Part shown: one piece after another, positions 7,334 through 15,544 of the stretch | Numbering within the stretch: position 1 is the first letter of the stretch | Layout: every line of letters begins with the position of its first letter | Assembly: GCF_016865485.1 (NCBI RefSeq) | Contig: NZ_AP024452.1 | Location: forward strand, 1,448,501-1,512,500 | From: Luteitalea sp. TBR-22 | Lineage (GTDB): Bacteria > Acidobacteriota > Vicinamibacteria > Vicinamibacterales > Vicinamibacteraceae | Direction of reading: 5' to 3' | Length of the DNA stretch: 64,000 bases | The notes under the pieces: generated by a model | What the model saw: the letters and a program-made list of their open reading frames with translations, nothing else | Databases searched by the model: none | Told to the model about the DNA's origin: nothing | Position numbers and translations under genes: made by a program

Positions 7334-8386
7334 ATGAGGCGAGCAGCGAAGGCGTGGACCGGCATCATCGCCGTGTTCACGGTATGGGTGGCCGTCACCG
7401 TCACGTCGATTGGCGTGAAGGCGACCGCCGACCAGGAAGGCGTCGTGCGGCCGCAGCCGCGCGCCGCCGCGACCCCGGTGGCCCCACTGCCGCCGGCCAC
7501 CCCGCCGCACGCGGCGCTGGCGACCGGCACCGGCAAGTTCAAGGCCACCCTGGCCAACGGCCAGCCGGCGCCCGGCTACACGGGCGATGACGTCTGCCTG
7601 CAGTGCCACGAGGCGCAGGGCAGCATCAACAAGACCCCGCACGGCCGTGCCAAGAACCCGCGCACCCCGATGGCCAACAACGGCTGCGAGAGCTGCCACG
7701 GCCCGGGCCAGGCGCACGTCGACGACGACGACAAGGGCAAGATCCTCAAGTTCGGCGACACCAAGGTCGACGCCCGCACCGGCAACGAGACCTGCCTGTC
7801 CTGCCACACCAAGGGGCCGCATGCCCTGTGGGACGGCAGCGCGCACGACGCGCGCAACCTCGCGTGCGCCTCGTGCCACAGCGTCCACTCGCCCAAGTCG
7901 GCCGAGAACCAGCTGAAGGCCGAGGATCAGGGCACGCTGTGCGCCACCTGCCATCGCCAGCAGTCGGCCAAGATGCGCCGCGCCTCGCACATGCCGGTGA
8001 CCGAGGGCAAGATGGAGTGCTCCTCGTGCCACAACCCGCACGGGGCGACCAACGTCAAGCTGCTCAAGGTCGGCAACTGGATCAACGAGTCGTGCGTGAG
8101 CTGCCACGCCGAGAAGCGCGGCCCGTTCCTGTACGAGCACGCGGGCGGTCGCGAGAACTGTGTGAGCTGCCACGATCCGCACGGGTCGCCGCACGAGCGC
8201 ATGCTCGTGGCGAAGGTGCCGATGCTCTGCCAGCGGTGCCACAACCACTCGCGGCATCCCCCCACCATCTACGACCAGGCGCAGTTGAACAACAAGAGCA
8301 ACCGCATGCTGTCGCGCGGCTGCGTCAACTGCCACTCGAACGTCCACGGGTCGAACCACCCCGCGGGCAAGACCTTCCTGCGCTAG
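7334..8386 (+). CDS. Decahaem cytochrome c, DmsE/MtrA family
   Basis: 350 residues with an N-terminal signal segment, a Pro/Ala-rich linker (about 40-70) and exactly ten CXXCH motifs: CLQCH, CESCH, CLSCH, CASCH, CATCH, CSSCH, CVSCH, CVSCH, CQRCH and CVNCH. Ten haems in about 280 residues, with SCHGPG and SCHNPHG spacing, is the hallmark of MtrA/DmsE/PioA, the haem wire that fills an outer-membrane barrel. GGAGAGG just before the ATG is a strong ribosome-binding site. The matching barrel starts 13 bp after its stop. No DmsAB-type reductase or MtrC/OmcA-type surface cytochrome lies in the window. Confidence 0.95.
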   Translation: MRRAAKAWTGIIAVFTVWVAVTVTSIGVKATADQEGVVRPQPRAAATPVAPLPPATPPHAALATGTGKFKATLANGQPAPGYTGDDVCLQCHEAQGSINKTPHGRAKNPRTPMANNGCESCHGPGQAHVDDDDKGKILKFGDTKVDARTGNETCLSCHTKGPHALWDGSAHDARNLACASCHSVHSPKSAENQLKAEDQGTLCATCHRQQSAKMRRASHMPVTEGKMECSSCHNPHGATNVKLLKVGNWINESCVSCHAEKRGPFLYEHAGGRENCVSCHDPHGSPHERMLVAKVPMLCQRCHNHSRHPPTIYDQAQLNNKSNRMLSRGCVNCHSNVHGSNHPAGKTFLR

Positions 8387-8399
8387 AGAGGAGACGATC

Positions 8400-10559
8400 A
8401 TGACGACACGCATGCTTGCCGTCGGCCTGTTCGGCGCCCTCCTGTGCGCCACGCCGACATCGGCCCAGACCCCGTTCGGGCAGCCGCCAGCCGACGACGC
8501 ACAGGCGGGGCCGGTGCTCGACCCGAACTTCCGCTCGATCGACTTCGGCGTCCGCTTCACCGACGTCGACGGCGACGAGGCGCGCCTGCAGCGGTACCGC
8601 GACCTGCGCACCGGCCCGGTGGTGCAGGGCTTCCGCTGGACCAGCGAGAACCAGGACCGCCTGTGGCGGCTCGAGGCCGACAACGTCGGCTACCGCGACC
8701 AGCGCTATTCGGGTGAGTTCGAGCAGTTCGGTCGCTTCAAGGGCTGGTTCCAGTACAACCAGATCCCGTACTTCCAGTCGAACGTGACGCGCACGCCCTA
8801 CACCGTGGAGAGCTCCACGGTGGTGACCGTGCCCGACTCGATGCAGACCGCGATCGGTACCGGCGTGGCGACCCTGCCCGGCATCGTCGACCAGTTCGCC
8901 AACCCGTTCGAGCTGCGCGTCAAGCGCGACATCACCAGCCTCGGCGGGCAGTATCAGCTGAACCGTGCGACCGACATCAACTTCTCGTTGATCTCGACCG
9001 GCCGCAGCGGCAACCAGCCGTGGGGCGCGAGCTTCGGCATGGCGTCGACGCAGGAGATCCCGGCGCCGATCGAGCAGCGCGACACCCAGATCGCGGCCAA
9101 CCTGGAGTGGGCCAACAAGACGGCGATGTTCCGCGCCGGCTACGACGGCTCGCTGTTCAACACCAGCACCGACACGCTGACCTTCGACAACCCGCTGCGC
9201 ATCACCAACACGAGCACCGCGACCTCGATCGGCCGCCTCTCGCGCTGGGCAGGCAGCTCGATGCACACCCTCTCGGCCACGGGCTCGATCGCCCTCCCGG
9301 CCCGGAGCCGCGTCATCGCCTACGTGGGGCAGTCGACGATGACCAGCGACGCCAACATCCTGCCGTGGACCATCAACCCGGCGATCACGCCGCCCCCGCA
9401 GGAGCGCACCGCGCTCGAGGGCGAGGTCGACGTGACGTCGCTGATGCTGCGGTTCAACTCGCGCCCGACGCGCTGGATGTGGCTCAACGCCAACTACCGC
9501 AGCTACGACCTGAACAACAAGACGCCGGTGTTCGAGTACACGCAGCGCGTCGCGTACGACACGACGCTCGGTGCGTCGGTCGGCGAGAGCGAGCCCGTCT
9601 CGATGGACCGTGACCTGCTCGAGCTCGACGCGTCGCTGACGCCCTTCCGCAACGGCGCTTTCCGCGTCGGCTTCGTCCGGGAAGACGTCCAGCGGACGTT
9701 CCGCATCTTCGACACGACCGTCGAGGACACGTTCCGGGTCGGCTACGACTGGACCTCCAACAAGTGGTTCACGGTCCGTGCCGACTGGTCGACGGCCGAG
9801 CGCCGCGGCGAGGGCTTCAATCCGGAGATCCTCGAAGAGGTGGGCGAGCAGCCCGGCATGCGTCACCCCGACGTCGCCAACCGCGACAGGGACCAGGGCC
9901 GCGTGATCCTGACGGCCATGCCGACCGATTCGCTGTCGCTCAACTTCACGGCCTCGGCCGGCACCAACGACTACGTCGACACGTCGTACGGCCTCAGGGC
10001 GAACGACTTCTCCTCGTGGGGCTTCGGCTTCGACTTCGCCCCCAGCGACGCGTTCAACCTCGGCGCCAACTACGTGAGCGAGGACATGACCTCGCTGACG
10101 ACCAGCCGCACCGCCAACCCGGCGCCAGACCCGGGCTTCTTCGACCCGCGGCGCGACTGGAACGACGACATCGAGGAGAACGTCGAGACCGTGAGCGCGT
10201 ACCTCGAGGTGCCGAAGATGTTCAGCAAGCTCGACTTCGCCGCCAACTACGACTACACGAAGGCCGACACGTCGTGGAACTACACGCTCGTGCCGAACAC
10301 GGTCCTGCCCACGCCGATCCAGCTCAACCCGGTGAGCAACGCCTGGACGCAGCTGCGCCTCGACACCAAGTACTGGCTGCGCCGCAACCTCGCGCTCGGC
10401 GTGACCTACATGTTCGACAAGTTCGACGTGTCGGACTGGGCCCTGAGCCCGACGACGCTCGACCGCCTGGCGTACTCGAACACCTTCATGCTGATGAACT
10501 ACACCTGGGAGAACTACACGGCCCACACGGTGTGGCTCAAGGCGACGTACCTCTGGTAG
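8400..10559 (+). CDS. MtrB/PioB family outer-membrane beta-barrel (decahaem-associated)
   Basis: 719 residues: signal peptide (to about ATPTSA, residue 22), then a long run of alternating hydrophobic and polar strands rich in Tyr, Trp and Asn, ending in an aromatic residue (ATYLW), as outer-membrane barrels do. Family features include GFRWTSENQDRLWRLEADN near the start and GYRDQRY. It sheathes the decahaem cytochrome and carries electrons across the outer membrane. No CXXC is seen near the N-terminus, unlike Shewanella MtrB. The ribosome-binding site GAGAGGAG lies upstream. The last base of the stop codon is the first base of a heptad array, and a terminator hairpin follows at 10611. Confidence 0.9.
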   Translation: MTTRMLAVGLFGALLCATPTSAQTPFGQPPADDAQAGPVLDPNFRSIDFGVRFTDVDGDEARLQRYRDLRTGPVVQGFRWTSENQDRLWRLEADNVGYRDQRYSGEFEQFGRFKGWFQYNQIPYFQSNVTRTPYTVESSTVVTVPDSMQTAIGTGVATLPGIVDQFANPFELRVKRDITSLGGQYQLNRATDINFSLISTGRSGNQPWGASFGMASTQEIPAPIEQRDTQIAANLEWANKTAMFRAGYDGSLFNTSTDTLTFDNPLRITNTSTATSIGRLSRWAGSSMHTLSATGSIALPARSRVIAYVGQSTMTSDANILPWTINPAITPPPQERTALEGEVDVTSLMLRFNSRPTRWMWLNANYRSYDLNNKTPVFEYTQRVAYDTTLGASVGESEPVSMDRDLLELDASLTPFRNGAFRVGFVREDVQRTFRIFDTTVEDTFRVGYDWTSNKWFTVRADWSTAERRGEGFNPEILEEVGEQPGMRHPDVANRDRDQGRVILTAMPTDSLSLNFTASAGTNDYVDTSYGLRANDFSSWGFGFDFAPSDAFNLGANYVSEDMTSLTTSRTANPAPDPGFFDPRRDWNDDIEENVETVSAYLEVPKMFSKLDFAANYDYTKADTSWNYTLVPNTVLPTPIQLNPVSNAWTQLRLDTKYWLRRNLALGVTYMFDKFDVSDWALSPTTLDRLAYSNTFMLMNYTWENYTAHTVWLKATYLW

Positions 10560-10597
10560 GGAACCGGGCACCGGGATCCGGGTTCCGGGCTCCGGGG
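10559..10597. repeat. Heptad array (GGGNNCC) starting inside the mtrB stop codon
   Basis: GGG recurs exactly every 7 bp at 10559, 10566, 10573, 10580, 10587 and 10594, giving GGGAACC, GGGCACC, GGGATCC, GGGTTCC and GGGCTCC. The first G is the last base of the TAG stop. The G runs with 4-nt loops also satisfy the pattern of a three-tetrad G-quadruplex. Confidence 0.9.
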
Positions 10598-10610
10598 CTC
10601 GGATGACATG

Positions 10611-10640
10611 CGAAGGGCGCCTCCAACGAGGCGCCTTTCG
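10611..10640 (+). terminator. Terminator hairpin of the cytochrome conduit operon
   Basis: A 13-bp stem with one G.T pair (CGAAGGGCGCCTC / GAGGCGCCTTTCG) and a CAAC loop is followed by TGTCT. It sits 52 bp after the barrel gene and is the natural end of the four-gene operon. Confidence 0.7.
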
Positions 10641-10700
10641 TGTCTCTGGGACAATGCCGCGTAAATGGCGCGATGCCGGGAATGCCGTTGGCCACGAAGG

Positions 10701-10724
10701 TAGGGCGGGGTGTCCCACCCCGCC
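10701..10724. repeat. REP-like palindrome with GTAG head
   Basis: GTAG followed by a palindrome with 9-bp arms (10704-10712 and 10716-10724, GGCGGGGTG / CACCCCGCC). It has the same layout as the GTAG palindromes near 39557, 51682, 51751 and 58776 but a different core. The one-mismatch copy of the 2533 element lies directly upstream, near 10671-10688. Confidence 0.6.
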
Positions 10725-10772
10725 GTTGGTCATCGACCCGGTGCCCGGTCACCTGTGGGATGCTCTTCGCGC

Positions 10773-11693
10773 ATGACGCTCCCTCGCCGCGCCCTCTTCC
10801 TTGCCAGCCTCCTCGCCGGTCCCGGACTCGTCGCCATGCTGGCCCAGGGTACGCCGCCACCACGACCGTGGGTCGTCGCCCATCGCGGGGCCTCGGCCTA
10901 CGCGCCCGAGAACACCGTTCCCGCGTTCTCCGTCGCCATCGAGCAGGGCGCGACGTTCGTCGAGTTCGACATCCAGCGCACCAAGGACGGCGCGCTCGTG
11001 CTCCTGCACGACACGACGCTGGAGCGCACGACCGACGTCGAGCAGGTGTTCCCTGATCGGGGACGGCGCGTGCAGGTGAAGGGAGAGTGGCGCACGCAGT
11101 GGCCGCTCGCCGACTTCACGCTGGCCGAGGTGCGGAGGCTCGACGCCGGCACCTGGTTCGGCCCGCACTTCGCGGGCACGCGCGTCCCCACGTTCGCCGA
11201 GACGGTCGCCGCCGTGAAGGGACGCACGGGGCTGTTCATCGAGCTCAAGTCACCCGAGCGCTACCCGGGCATCGAAGCCGAGGTGCTGTCCGCGCTCCGG
11301 GCCGCCGGACTGGACCAGCCCTGGGCCAATCCGAAGACGCCGGTGGTCCTGCAGTCGTTCACGGTCGGGAGTCTGCGGATCCTGGCGGCGCTGAAGACGC
11401 CGCTGCCCATCCACCTGTTGTTCGGTCCCGCGGATGCGGCCACGTGGACGACGGGGGCCGGGCTCGCGGACGCACGCACGTTCGTGACCGGCCTCAGCCC
11501 CGACAAGCAGGTCGTCGCGGCCGATCCCGGCCTGGTGGCCAGGGCCCACGCCCACGGCATGCCCGTGACGCCCTACACCTTCCGCGCCTCGTCGGCGCCC
11601 GGCGCGCCGGACGTCCGCGACGAGATGCGCGCGGCGATCGACCGAGGCATCGACGGCGTGATCACCGACAACCCCGACCGCGTGCCGCGCTGA
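10773..11693 (+). CDS. Glycerophosphodiester phosphodiesterase, exported
   Basis: A 306-residue GDPD/PLC-type TIM barrel that splits glycerophosphodiesters into glycerol-3-phosphate and an alcohol. Signs are WVVAHRGASAYAPENT (catalytic His-Arg and Glu-Asn), VEFDIQRTKDGALVLLHDTTLERTT (metal-binding acids and second catalytic His), LFIELKSP, and GIDGVITDNPDRV at the end. A hydrophobic N-terminus (LFLASLLAGPGLVAML) indicates export. ATG at 10773 is chosen because the signal peptide starts there; the longer open frame upstream runs through repeat DNA. It is a single-gene unit, convergent with the GNAT gene. Confidence 0.92.
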   Translation: MTLPRRALFLASLLAGPGLVAMLAQGTPPPRPWVVAHRGASAYAPENTVPAFSVAIEQGATFVEFDIQRTKDGALVLLHDTTLERTTDVEQVFPDRGRRVQVKGEWRTQWPLADFTLAEVRRLDAGTWFGPHFAGTRVPTFAETVAAVKGRTGLFIELKSPERYPGIEAEVLSALRAAGLDQPWANPKTPVVLQSFTVGSLRILAALKTPLPIHLLFGPADAATWTTGAGLADARTFVTGLSPDKQVVAADPGLVARAHAHGMPVTPYTFRASSAPGAPDVRDEMRAAIDRGIDGVITDNPDRVPR

Positions 11694-11712
11694 CGCGCCG
11701 AACCCCCGCCTG

Positions 11713-12561
11713 TCAGCCCCTGGCGAGCAGGTAGTCTCCCCGGTCGCCCTGTCGTTCGAAGGCCACCGCCTCGTATCCGGACGCGAAGAGCGCATGGAAC
11801 TGGGCGCGTGTCTGCAGGCGCCACGCGGTGGCCAGGTCGGGGGCATCCTGGAGCATCGCCGAGAAGCGCGCCGGGACGGGCACGCGCACGACGTCGGCAT
11901 CGGGCAGCGTGGGCGCGGGGTGGTAGACGTCCCAGCCCGCCTCGGTCGACACACGGCCGGCAGGCGCGCCGGCACCCGGCACGATGCCGCCCAGCCGCGG
12001 CGATCGGATCGGCGTGCCGTCGGCTGACAGGTGCCACGTGGCGATGAACCGATCGGTGGGCGCGCCTCGGTGCAGATCGCTGCTGGAGTCGCCGTAGACG
12101 TGTTCGGCGTACTCGTCGGCGACGGCGCCGAGCTTGACGAGGTTCAGGTGAGCGTTCAGGCTCTGCAGCGGGTCGTACGTCCACTGGATCCGCGTGTAGC
12201 CGCGCGCCGCGACCCGTCGCGCCTGCTCGAGCTTGAGCTGCGTGCCCAGTCCCGAACTCCTCAGGTCATCGTCGATGCCCGTCATGTGCGACCAGTGCAG
12301 GCGATGCCCGTGGCGGTCGCCCGGCACCGAGAAGGCAAAGCCGCGCATCCGGCCGTCGATGAACGCCCCCAGCATTAGGGCGCCCGACTTGACCAGGGCC
12401 ACCAGCAAGAGGACGGGGCTGACGTCGATGTCCTCGCAGGCCCAGATGCGGCGCTCCATCTCCTGCGCCAGGCGGAGGTCGTCGACCCGGGTCAGTTCGC
12501 GAAACTCCACGTCCCCGGGAAGCAACCGTGTCGGGCCGTCCACACGCGCCAGATCGATCAT
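11713..12561 (-). CDS. GNAT acyltransferase, COG3375 type (putative amino-acid N-succinyltransferase)
   Basis: 282 residues. The acetyl-CoA-binding core of the GNAT fold is visible (GALMLGAFIDGRMRGFAFSVPG, then SSGLGTQLKLEQARRVAARGYTRIQWTYDPLQSLNAHLNLVKLG). This LGT..K..QR.....G...I.WTYDPL.S.NA..N pattern is typical of COG3375 proteins, which are recurrently found beside OSBS/NSAR-type enolase enzymes. It is divergent from such an enzyme here (12676), with an M20 hydrolase beyond. In Geobacillus the equivalent trio succinylates D-amino acids, racemises them and removes the succinyl group. The substrate is inferred from context. ATG at 12561 starts on MIDLARVDG; the much longer open frame upstream is antisense to the racemase. 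Confidence 0.82.
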   Translation of the reverse strand: MIDLARVDGPTRLLPGDVEFRELTRVDDLRLAQEMERRIWACEDIDVSPVLLLVALVKSGALMLGAFIDGRMRGFAFSVPGDRHGHRLHWSHMTGIDDDLRSSGLGTQLKLEQARRVAARGYTRIQWTYDPLQSLNAHLNLVKLGAVADEYAEHVYGDSSSDLHRGAPTDRFIATWHLSADGTPIRSPRLGGIVPGAGAPAGRVSTEAGWDVYHPAPTLPDADVVRVPVPARFSAMLQDAPDLATAWRLQTRAQFHALFASGYEAVAFERQGDRGDYLLARG

Positions 12562-12576
12562 CGCAGGCAGGATAAC

Positions 12577-12652
12577 GCCTGACGCCTGACGCCTGGCGGC
12601 AGCCCGCGCCCGGTGCGCGGTCCCCGGTGCGCGGTCCCCGGTGCCCGGTGCC
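12577..12652. repeat. Two heptad arrays in the GNAT/racemase divergent promoter
   Basis: GCCTGAC twice and GCCTGGC at 12577-12597, then six units at 12611-12652 (CGGTGCG, CGGTCCC, CGGTGCG, CGGTCCC, CGGTGCC, CGGTGCC). The second array matches that at 3375-3444. Together they occupy most of the 114 bp between the two divergent starts, so they lie inside or next to the promoters. Confidence 0.85.
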
Positions 12653-12675
12653 CGACCGTTGTGTACGATCCCCCG

Positions 12676-13830
12676 ATGTCCACCGACGCCTCCGTCCCCG
12701 TTCGCGCGCTCGCCGCCGCGGCCCCCGTGCGCCTCGAGTCCGTCGAGGTGCGCTACATCGCGCTCACGCTCGTGCGCCCCTTCGAGACCAGCTTCGGGCG
12801 CATGGATGCGCGCGTGATCCCGCTGGTGCGGATGGTGGCCGACGGTGTCGAGGGCTGGGGCGAGATCGTGGCCGACGACCTGCCGTTGTTCAGCGCCGAC
12901 ACCATCGCGGGCGCGCAGCACGTGCTCGCCGAGGCCTTCATCCCGGCGCTGCTCGGCCGACCGCTCTCGTCGGTGCAGGACGTGGCGGCGGCGCTGCGGC
13001 GGTTCAAGGGACATGCGATGGCCAAGGCCGGGCTCGAACTCGCCTTCATGGACCTCGCGGCGCGGACCCGCGGCGTGTCGATCAGCGAGGCGATCGGCGG
13101 CACCCGGGCCCGCGTGCCCGTCGGCGTGAGCCTCGGCATCGAGAAGGACGTGCCGACGCTGGTCGAGCAGGTGCTGCGGCACGTGGCGCAGGGCTACCAG
13201 CGCATCAAGCTGAAGATCAAGCCGGGCTGGGACGTCGACGTGGTACGCACCGTGCGCGAGGCCTATCCGACCGGACTGCTGTCGGTGGACGCCAACACCG
13301 CGTACACGCTGGCCGACGCCGATCACCTGCGCGCGCTCGACGCCTTCGACCTGTTGATGATCGAGCAGCCGCTGCAGCACGACGACCTGGTGGATCACGC
13401 CGCGCTGCAGAAGCTGCTGCGCACCGACATCTGCCTCGACGAGTCGATCGTCCATGCGCGCGCCGCCGCGCACGCGTTGGCGCTCGGCAGCTGTCGCCTC
13501 GTCAACATCAAGATCGGCCGGGTCGGCGGCTACACCGAGGCGCTGGGCATCCACGACACCTGCCAGGCGCACGGCGCCCCGGTCTGGTGCGGAGGGATGC
13601 TCGAATGCGGCATCGGGCGCGCCCACAACCTCGCGCTCGCCAGCCTGCCGAACTTCAGCCTGCCGGGCGACATCTCTGCGAGCAAGCGCTACTGGACGCG
13701 CGATGTGACGACGCCCTTCGAGGTCGCCGCCGATGGCACCGTCGGCGTGCCCACCGGACCCGGCATCGGCGTCGCCATCGACATGGACTTCATCGACGAC
13801 ATCACGACGGCGCGGCACGAGTACAGATGA
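12676..13830 (+). CDS. Enolase-superfamily N-acylamino-acid racemase / o-succinylbenzoate synthase-like
   Basis: 384 residues with the muconate-lactonising-enzyme subgroup layout: a capping domain (about 15-140) and a TIM barrel. Catalytic residues are all present: KxK in RIKLKIKPGWD, metal ligands in LSVDANTAY (D), MIEQPL (E) and CLDESI (D), and the opposite Lys in LVNIKIGRVGGY. These are the residues of OSBS and of N-succinylamino-acid racemase (NSAR). With a COG3375 GNAT on one side and an M20 hydrolase on the other and no other men gene, NSAR is the better guess than a menaquinone enzyme. ATG at 12676 begins MSTDASVPV; upstream sequence is heptad repeat. Confidence 0.88.
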   Translation: MSTDASVPVRALAAAAPVRLESVEVRYIALTLVRPFETSFGRMDARVIPLVRMVADGVEGWGEIVADDLPLFSADTIAGAQHVLAEAFIPALLGRPLSSVQDVAAALRRFKGHAMAKAGLELAFMDLAARTRGVSISEAIGGTRARVPVGVSLGIEKDVPTLVEQVLRHVAQGYQRIKLKIKPGWDVDVVRTVREAYPTGLLSVDANTAYTLADADHLRALDAFDLLMIEQPLQHDDLVDHAALQKLLRTDICLDESIVHARAAAHALALGSCRLVNIKIGRVGGYTEALGIHDTCQAHGAPVWCGGMLECGIGRAHNLALASLPNFSLPGDISASKRYWTRDVTTPFEVAADGTVGVPTGPGIGVAIDMDFIDDITTARHEYR

Positions 13831-13847
13831 AGAGAAGGAAGAAGAGT

Positions 13848-14017
13848 AGAAGGGAAGAAGGGTAGAAGGCAGGGCGGGAAGGGCGAAGGCGGGAAGGGCG
13901 AAAGGGGGAAGGGCGAAGGCGGAAGGGCGGAGGCGGAAGGGCGGAGGCGGAGGAGCGAAGGCGGAAGGACGAAGGCGGAAGGGCGGAGGCGGAGGAGCGA
14001 AGGCGGAAGGACGAAGG
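13848..14017. repeat. Purine-rich heptad tract with a perfect 42-bp tandem duplication
   Basis: About 170 bp made almost only of G, A and scattered C on the plus strand, built from 7-bp units such as GAAGGCG, GGAAGGG and CGGAGGC. The segment 13933-13974 is repeated exactly at 13975-14016 (42 bp, six heptads), which suggests recent expansion by slippage. It fills the gap between the convergent racemase and M20 genes. Confidence 0.9.
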
Positions 14018-14025
14018 CCCAGCGC

Positions 14026-15183
14026 CTAATCTGCGGCGACCGCCGTCTCGTCGAGCCTGAGGATGATCGCGGCGGCCAGCGCCGCGCGATCGGCGAGGCT
14101 GGCGATCTCGACGTGCTCGTGGCGGGCGTGGGCGCCGTCGCCGATCGCGCCGAGGCCGTCGAGGGTGGGCACCCCGAGGGCCGCCGTGAAGTTGCCGTCG
14201 GAGGCCCCGCCGGTCGCGCCTTCGCCGACCTCGAGGCCGAGCGCGGCACCCGCCTCGCGCGCCACGGCGAACAGCCGCTGCACGTGCGGGCCCCGCTCCA
14301 TCGGCGGGCGATCGAAGCCGCCGCGCCAGGCGAGGCGGACGCGCGGGTCTGCCGCGTCGAGCGCCGCGAAGGCGCGCTCGATCCGCGCCTGCTCGGCGGC
14401 GGCGCTCACGCGCACGTCGATTTCGGCATGCGCGTGCTCGGCGACGACGTTCGAGCGCGACCCGCCCGCGACCACGCCGGCGTTGATGGTGGTGCCCAGC
14501 GCGGGCGCCTGCAGTTCGTGCATGGCGAGGATCTGCCGCGCCAGTTCGGTGATGGCCGAGGCGCCGGCCTCGGGCGAGATGCCGGCATGCGCCGACACGC
14601 CATGGACGTCGAGGCGCCACGTGCCCACGCCCTTGCGCGCCGTCTTGAGCACGCCGCCCGGCAGCGCCGGCTCGAACACGAGCACCGCGTCGCTCGACCG
14701 CGCCTCGGCCTCGATGAGGCCGCGCGACGTCTCGCTGCCGACTTCCTCGTCGACGGTGAAGAGGCATCGCAGCCGCAGGCGCCGGAGCGCGGGGGCGACC
14801 ACCCGGGCGGCGCAGATCGCCAGCACGAGGCCTGCCTTCATGTCGAAGGTGCCCGGGCCGTACAGCCGCCCGTCGCGGACCTCGACGGGCATCTGTTCGA
14901 TCGTGCCGATGGGCCACACCGTGTCGAAGTGCCCGAGCAGCAGCACCTGGCGCTCGCCCGTCCCGAACGTGGCGCGCAGGTGCGCGCCCGCGGTGCCACC
15001 GTCGAGGGCCTCGACGAGCGCGCCGGCGTCCTCGAGCAGGGTCGTGATGGCGACACCGCATCGGTGCAGGGCGTCGGCGTCGCCGCTCGGCGACTCGAGT
15101 CGCGCGAGGGCGGCGATGGTCTCCACGAGCCACGCCGCGCGTGCGTGGCACGCATCCCGTATGTCAGTAGGTGAAATGGACAT
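14026..15183 (-). CDS. M20 family metallopeptidase (putative N-acylamino-acid deacylase)
   Basis: A 385-residue two-zinc hydrolase of the ArgE/DapE/CPG2 family. Metal and catalytic motifs are LLLGHFDTVWP (His plus catalytic Asp), GPGTFDMKAG (bridging Asp), TVDEEVGS (catalytic Glu pair), and a His near the C-terminus in HARHEHVEI. The dimerisation domain sits at about 180-300 (GVSAHAGISPEAGASAI). Members remove acyl or amino-acid groups from N-blocked substrates. Near the GNAT and NSAR-like genes it would be the step that frees the L-amino acid. ATG at 15183 gives MSISPTDIRD. The gene is convergent with the racemase across the purine-rich repeat. Confidence 0.9.
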   Translation of the reverse strand: MSISPTDIRDACHARAAWLVETIAALARLESPSGDADALHRCGVAITTLLEDAGALVEALDGGTAGAHLRATFGTGERQVLLLGHFDTVWPIGTIEQMPVEVRDGRLYGPGTFDMKAGLVLAICAARVVAPALRRLRLRCLFTVDEEVGSETSRGLIEAEARSSDAVLVFEPALPGGVLKTARKGVGTWRLDVHGVSAHAGISPEAGASAITELARQILAMHELQAPALGTTINAGVVAGGSRSNVVAEHAHAEIDVRVSAAAEQARIERAFAALDAADPRVRLAWRGGFDRPPMERGPHVQRLFAVAREAGAALGLEVGEGATGGASDGNFTAALGVPTLDGLGAIGDGAHARHEHVEIASLADRAALAAAIILRLDETAVAAD

Positions 15184-15262
15184 GGCGGACGCGTCCGGCT
15201 CTCTCCGTGTTCACAAGGATGAGCCGCAGACGTTATTGTCACCCGAGGAGAAACCTGACCAC

Positions 15263-15538
15263 ATGCCCATGTACATGATCGAACGGGACGTTCCCGGCGC
15301 CCATACATTGACCGCAGAGCAGCAGGCCGGCATCTCGGGGGCGTCCTGCGCCGTCCTCGACGGCATGGGGCCACAGATCAAGTGGCTCCAGAGCTACGCC
15401 ACCGAGAACAAGATCACCTGCATCTACGAGGCGGCCAGCGAGGACCTGATTCGCGAGCACGGCGCCAAGGGCGGCTTCCCCGTCACGCGCATCAGCGAGA
15501 TCGCCAGCGTGCTCAGTCCGGCCCTCGCCGGCAAGTAG
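15263..15538 (+). CDS. Small DUF4242 domain protein
   Basis: 91 residues matching the DUF4242 pattern: MPMYMIERDVPGAH at the start, a middle strand KITCIYEAASEDLIREHGAKGGFP and ISEIASVLSP at the end, a ferredoxin-like alpha/beta fold. Some relatives have been described as metal-binding, but function is not settled. ATG at 15263 is chosen because the fold starts here; GAGGAG at 15245-15250 is 12 nt upstream, slightly far. A longer open frame runs upstream but is antisense to the M20 gene. Divergent from the M20 gene. Confidence 0.8.
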   Translation: MPMYMIERDVPGAHTLTAEQQAGISGASCAVLDGMGPQIKWLQSYATENKITCIYEAASEDLIREHGAKGGFPVTRISEIASVLSPALAGK

Positions 15539-15544
15539 CCGCCA

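Noticed and set aside
8325-10733. An 802-codon minus-strand frame opposite the MtrB gene
   Set aside because: Translation is Val/Arg/Glu-rich without motifs or a start site and crosses the operon terminator and heptad array.
12562-13818. N-terminal extension of the GNAT gene through the racemase (a 701-codon frame)
   Set aside because: The extension is antisense to an enzyme with a complete catalytic set; GNAT homology begins at the ATG at 12561.
12676-13830. menC of menaquinone synthesis
   Set aside because: The residues fit, but no other men gene is near and the GNAT and M20 neighbours fit the amino-acid racemase route better. It remains an alternative.
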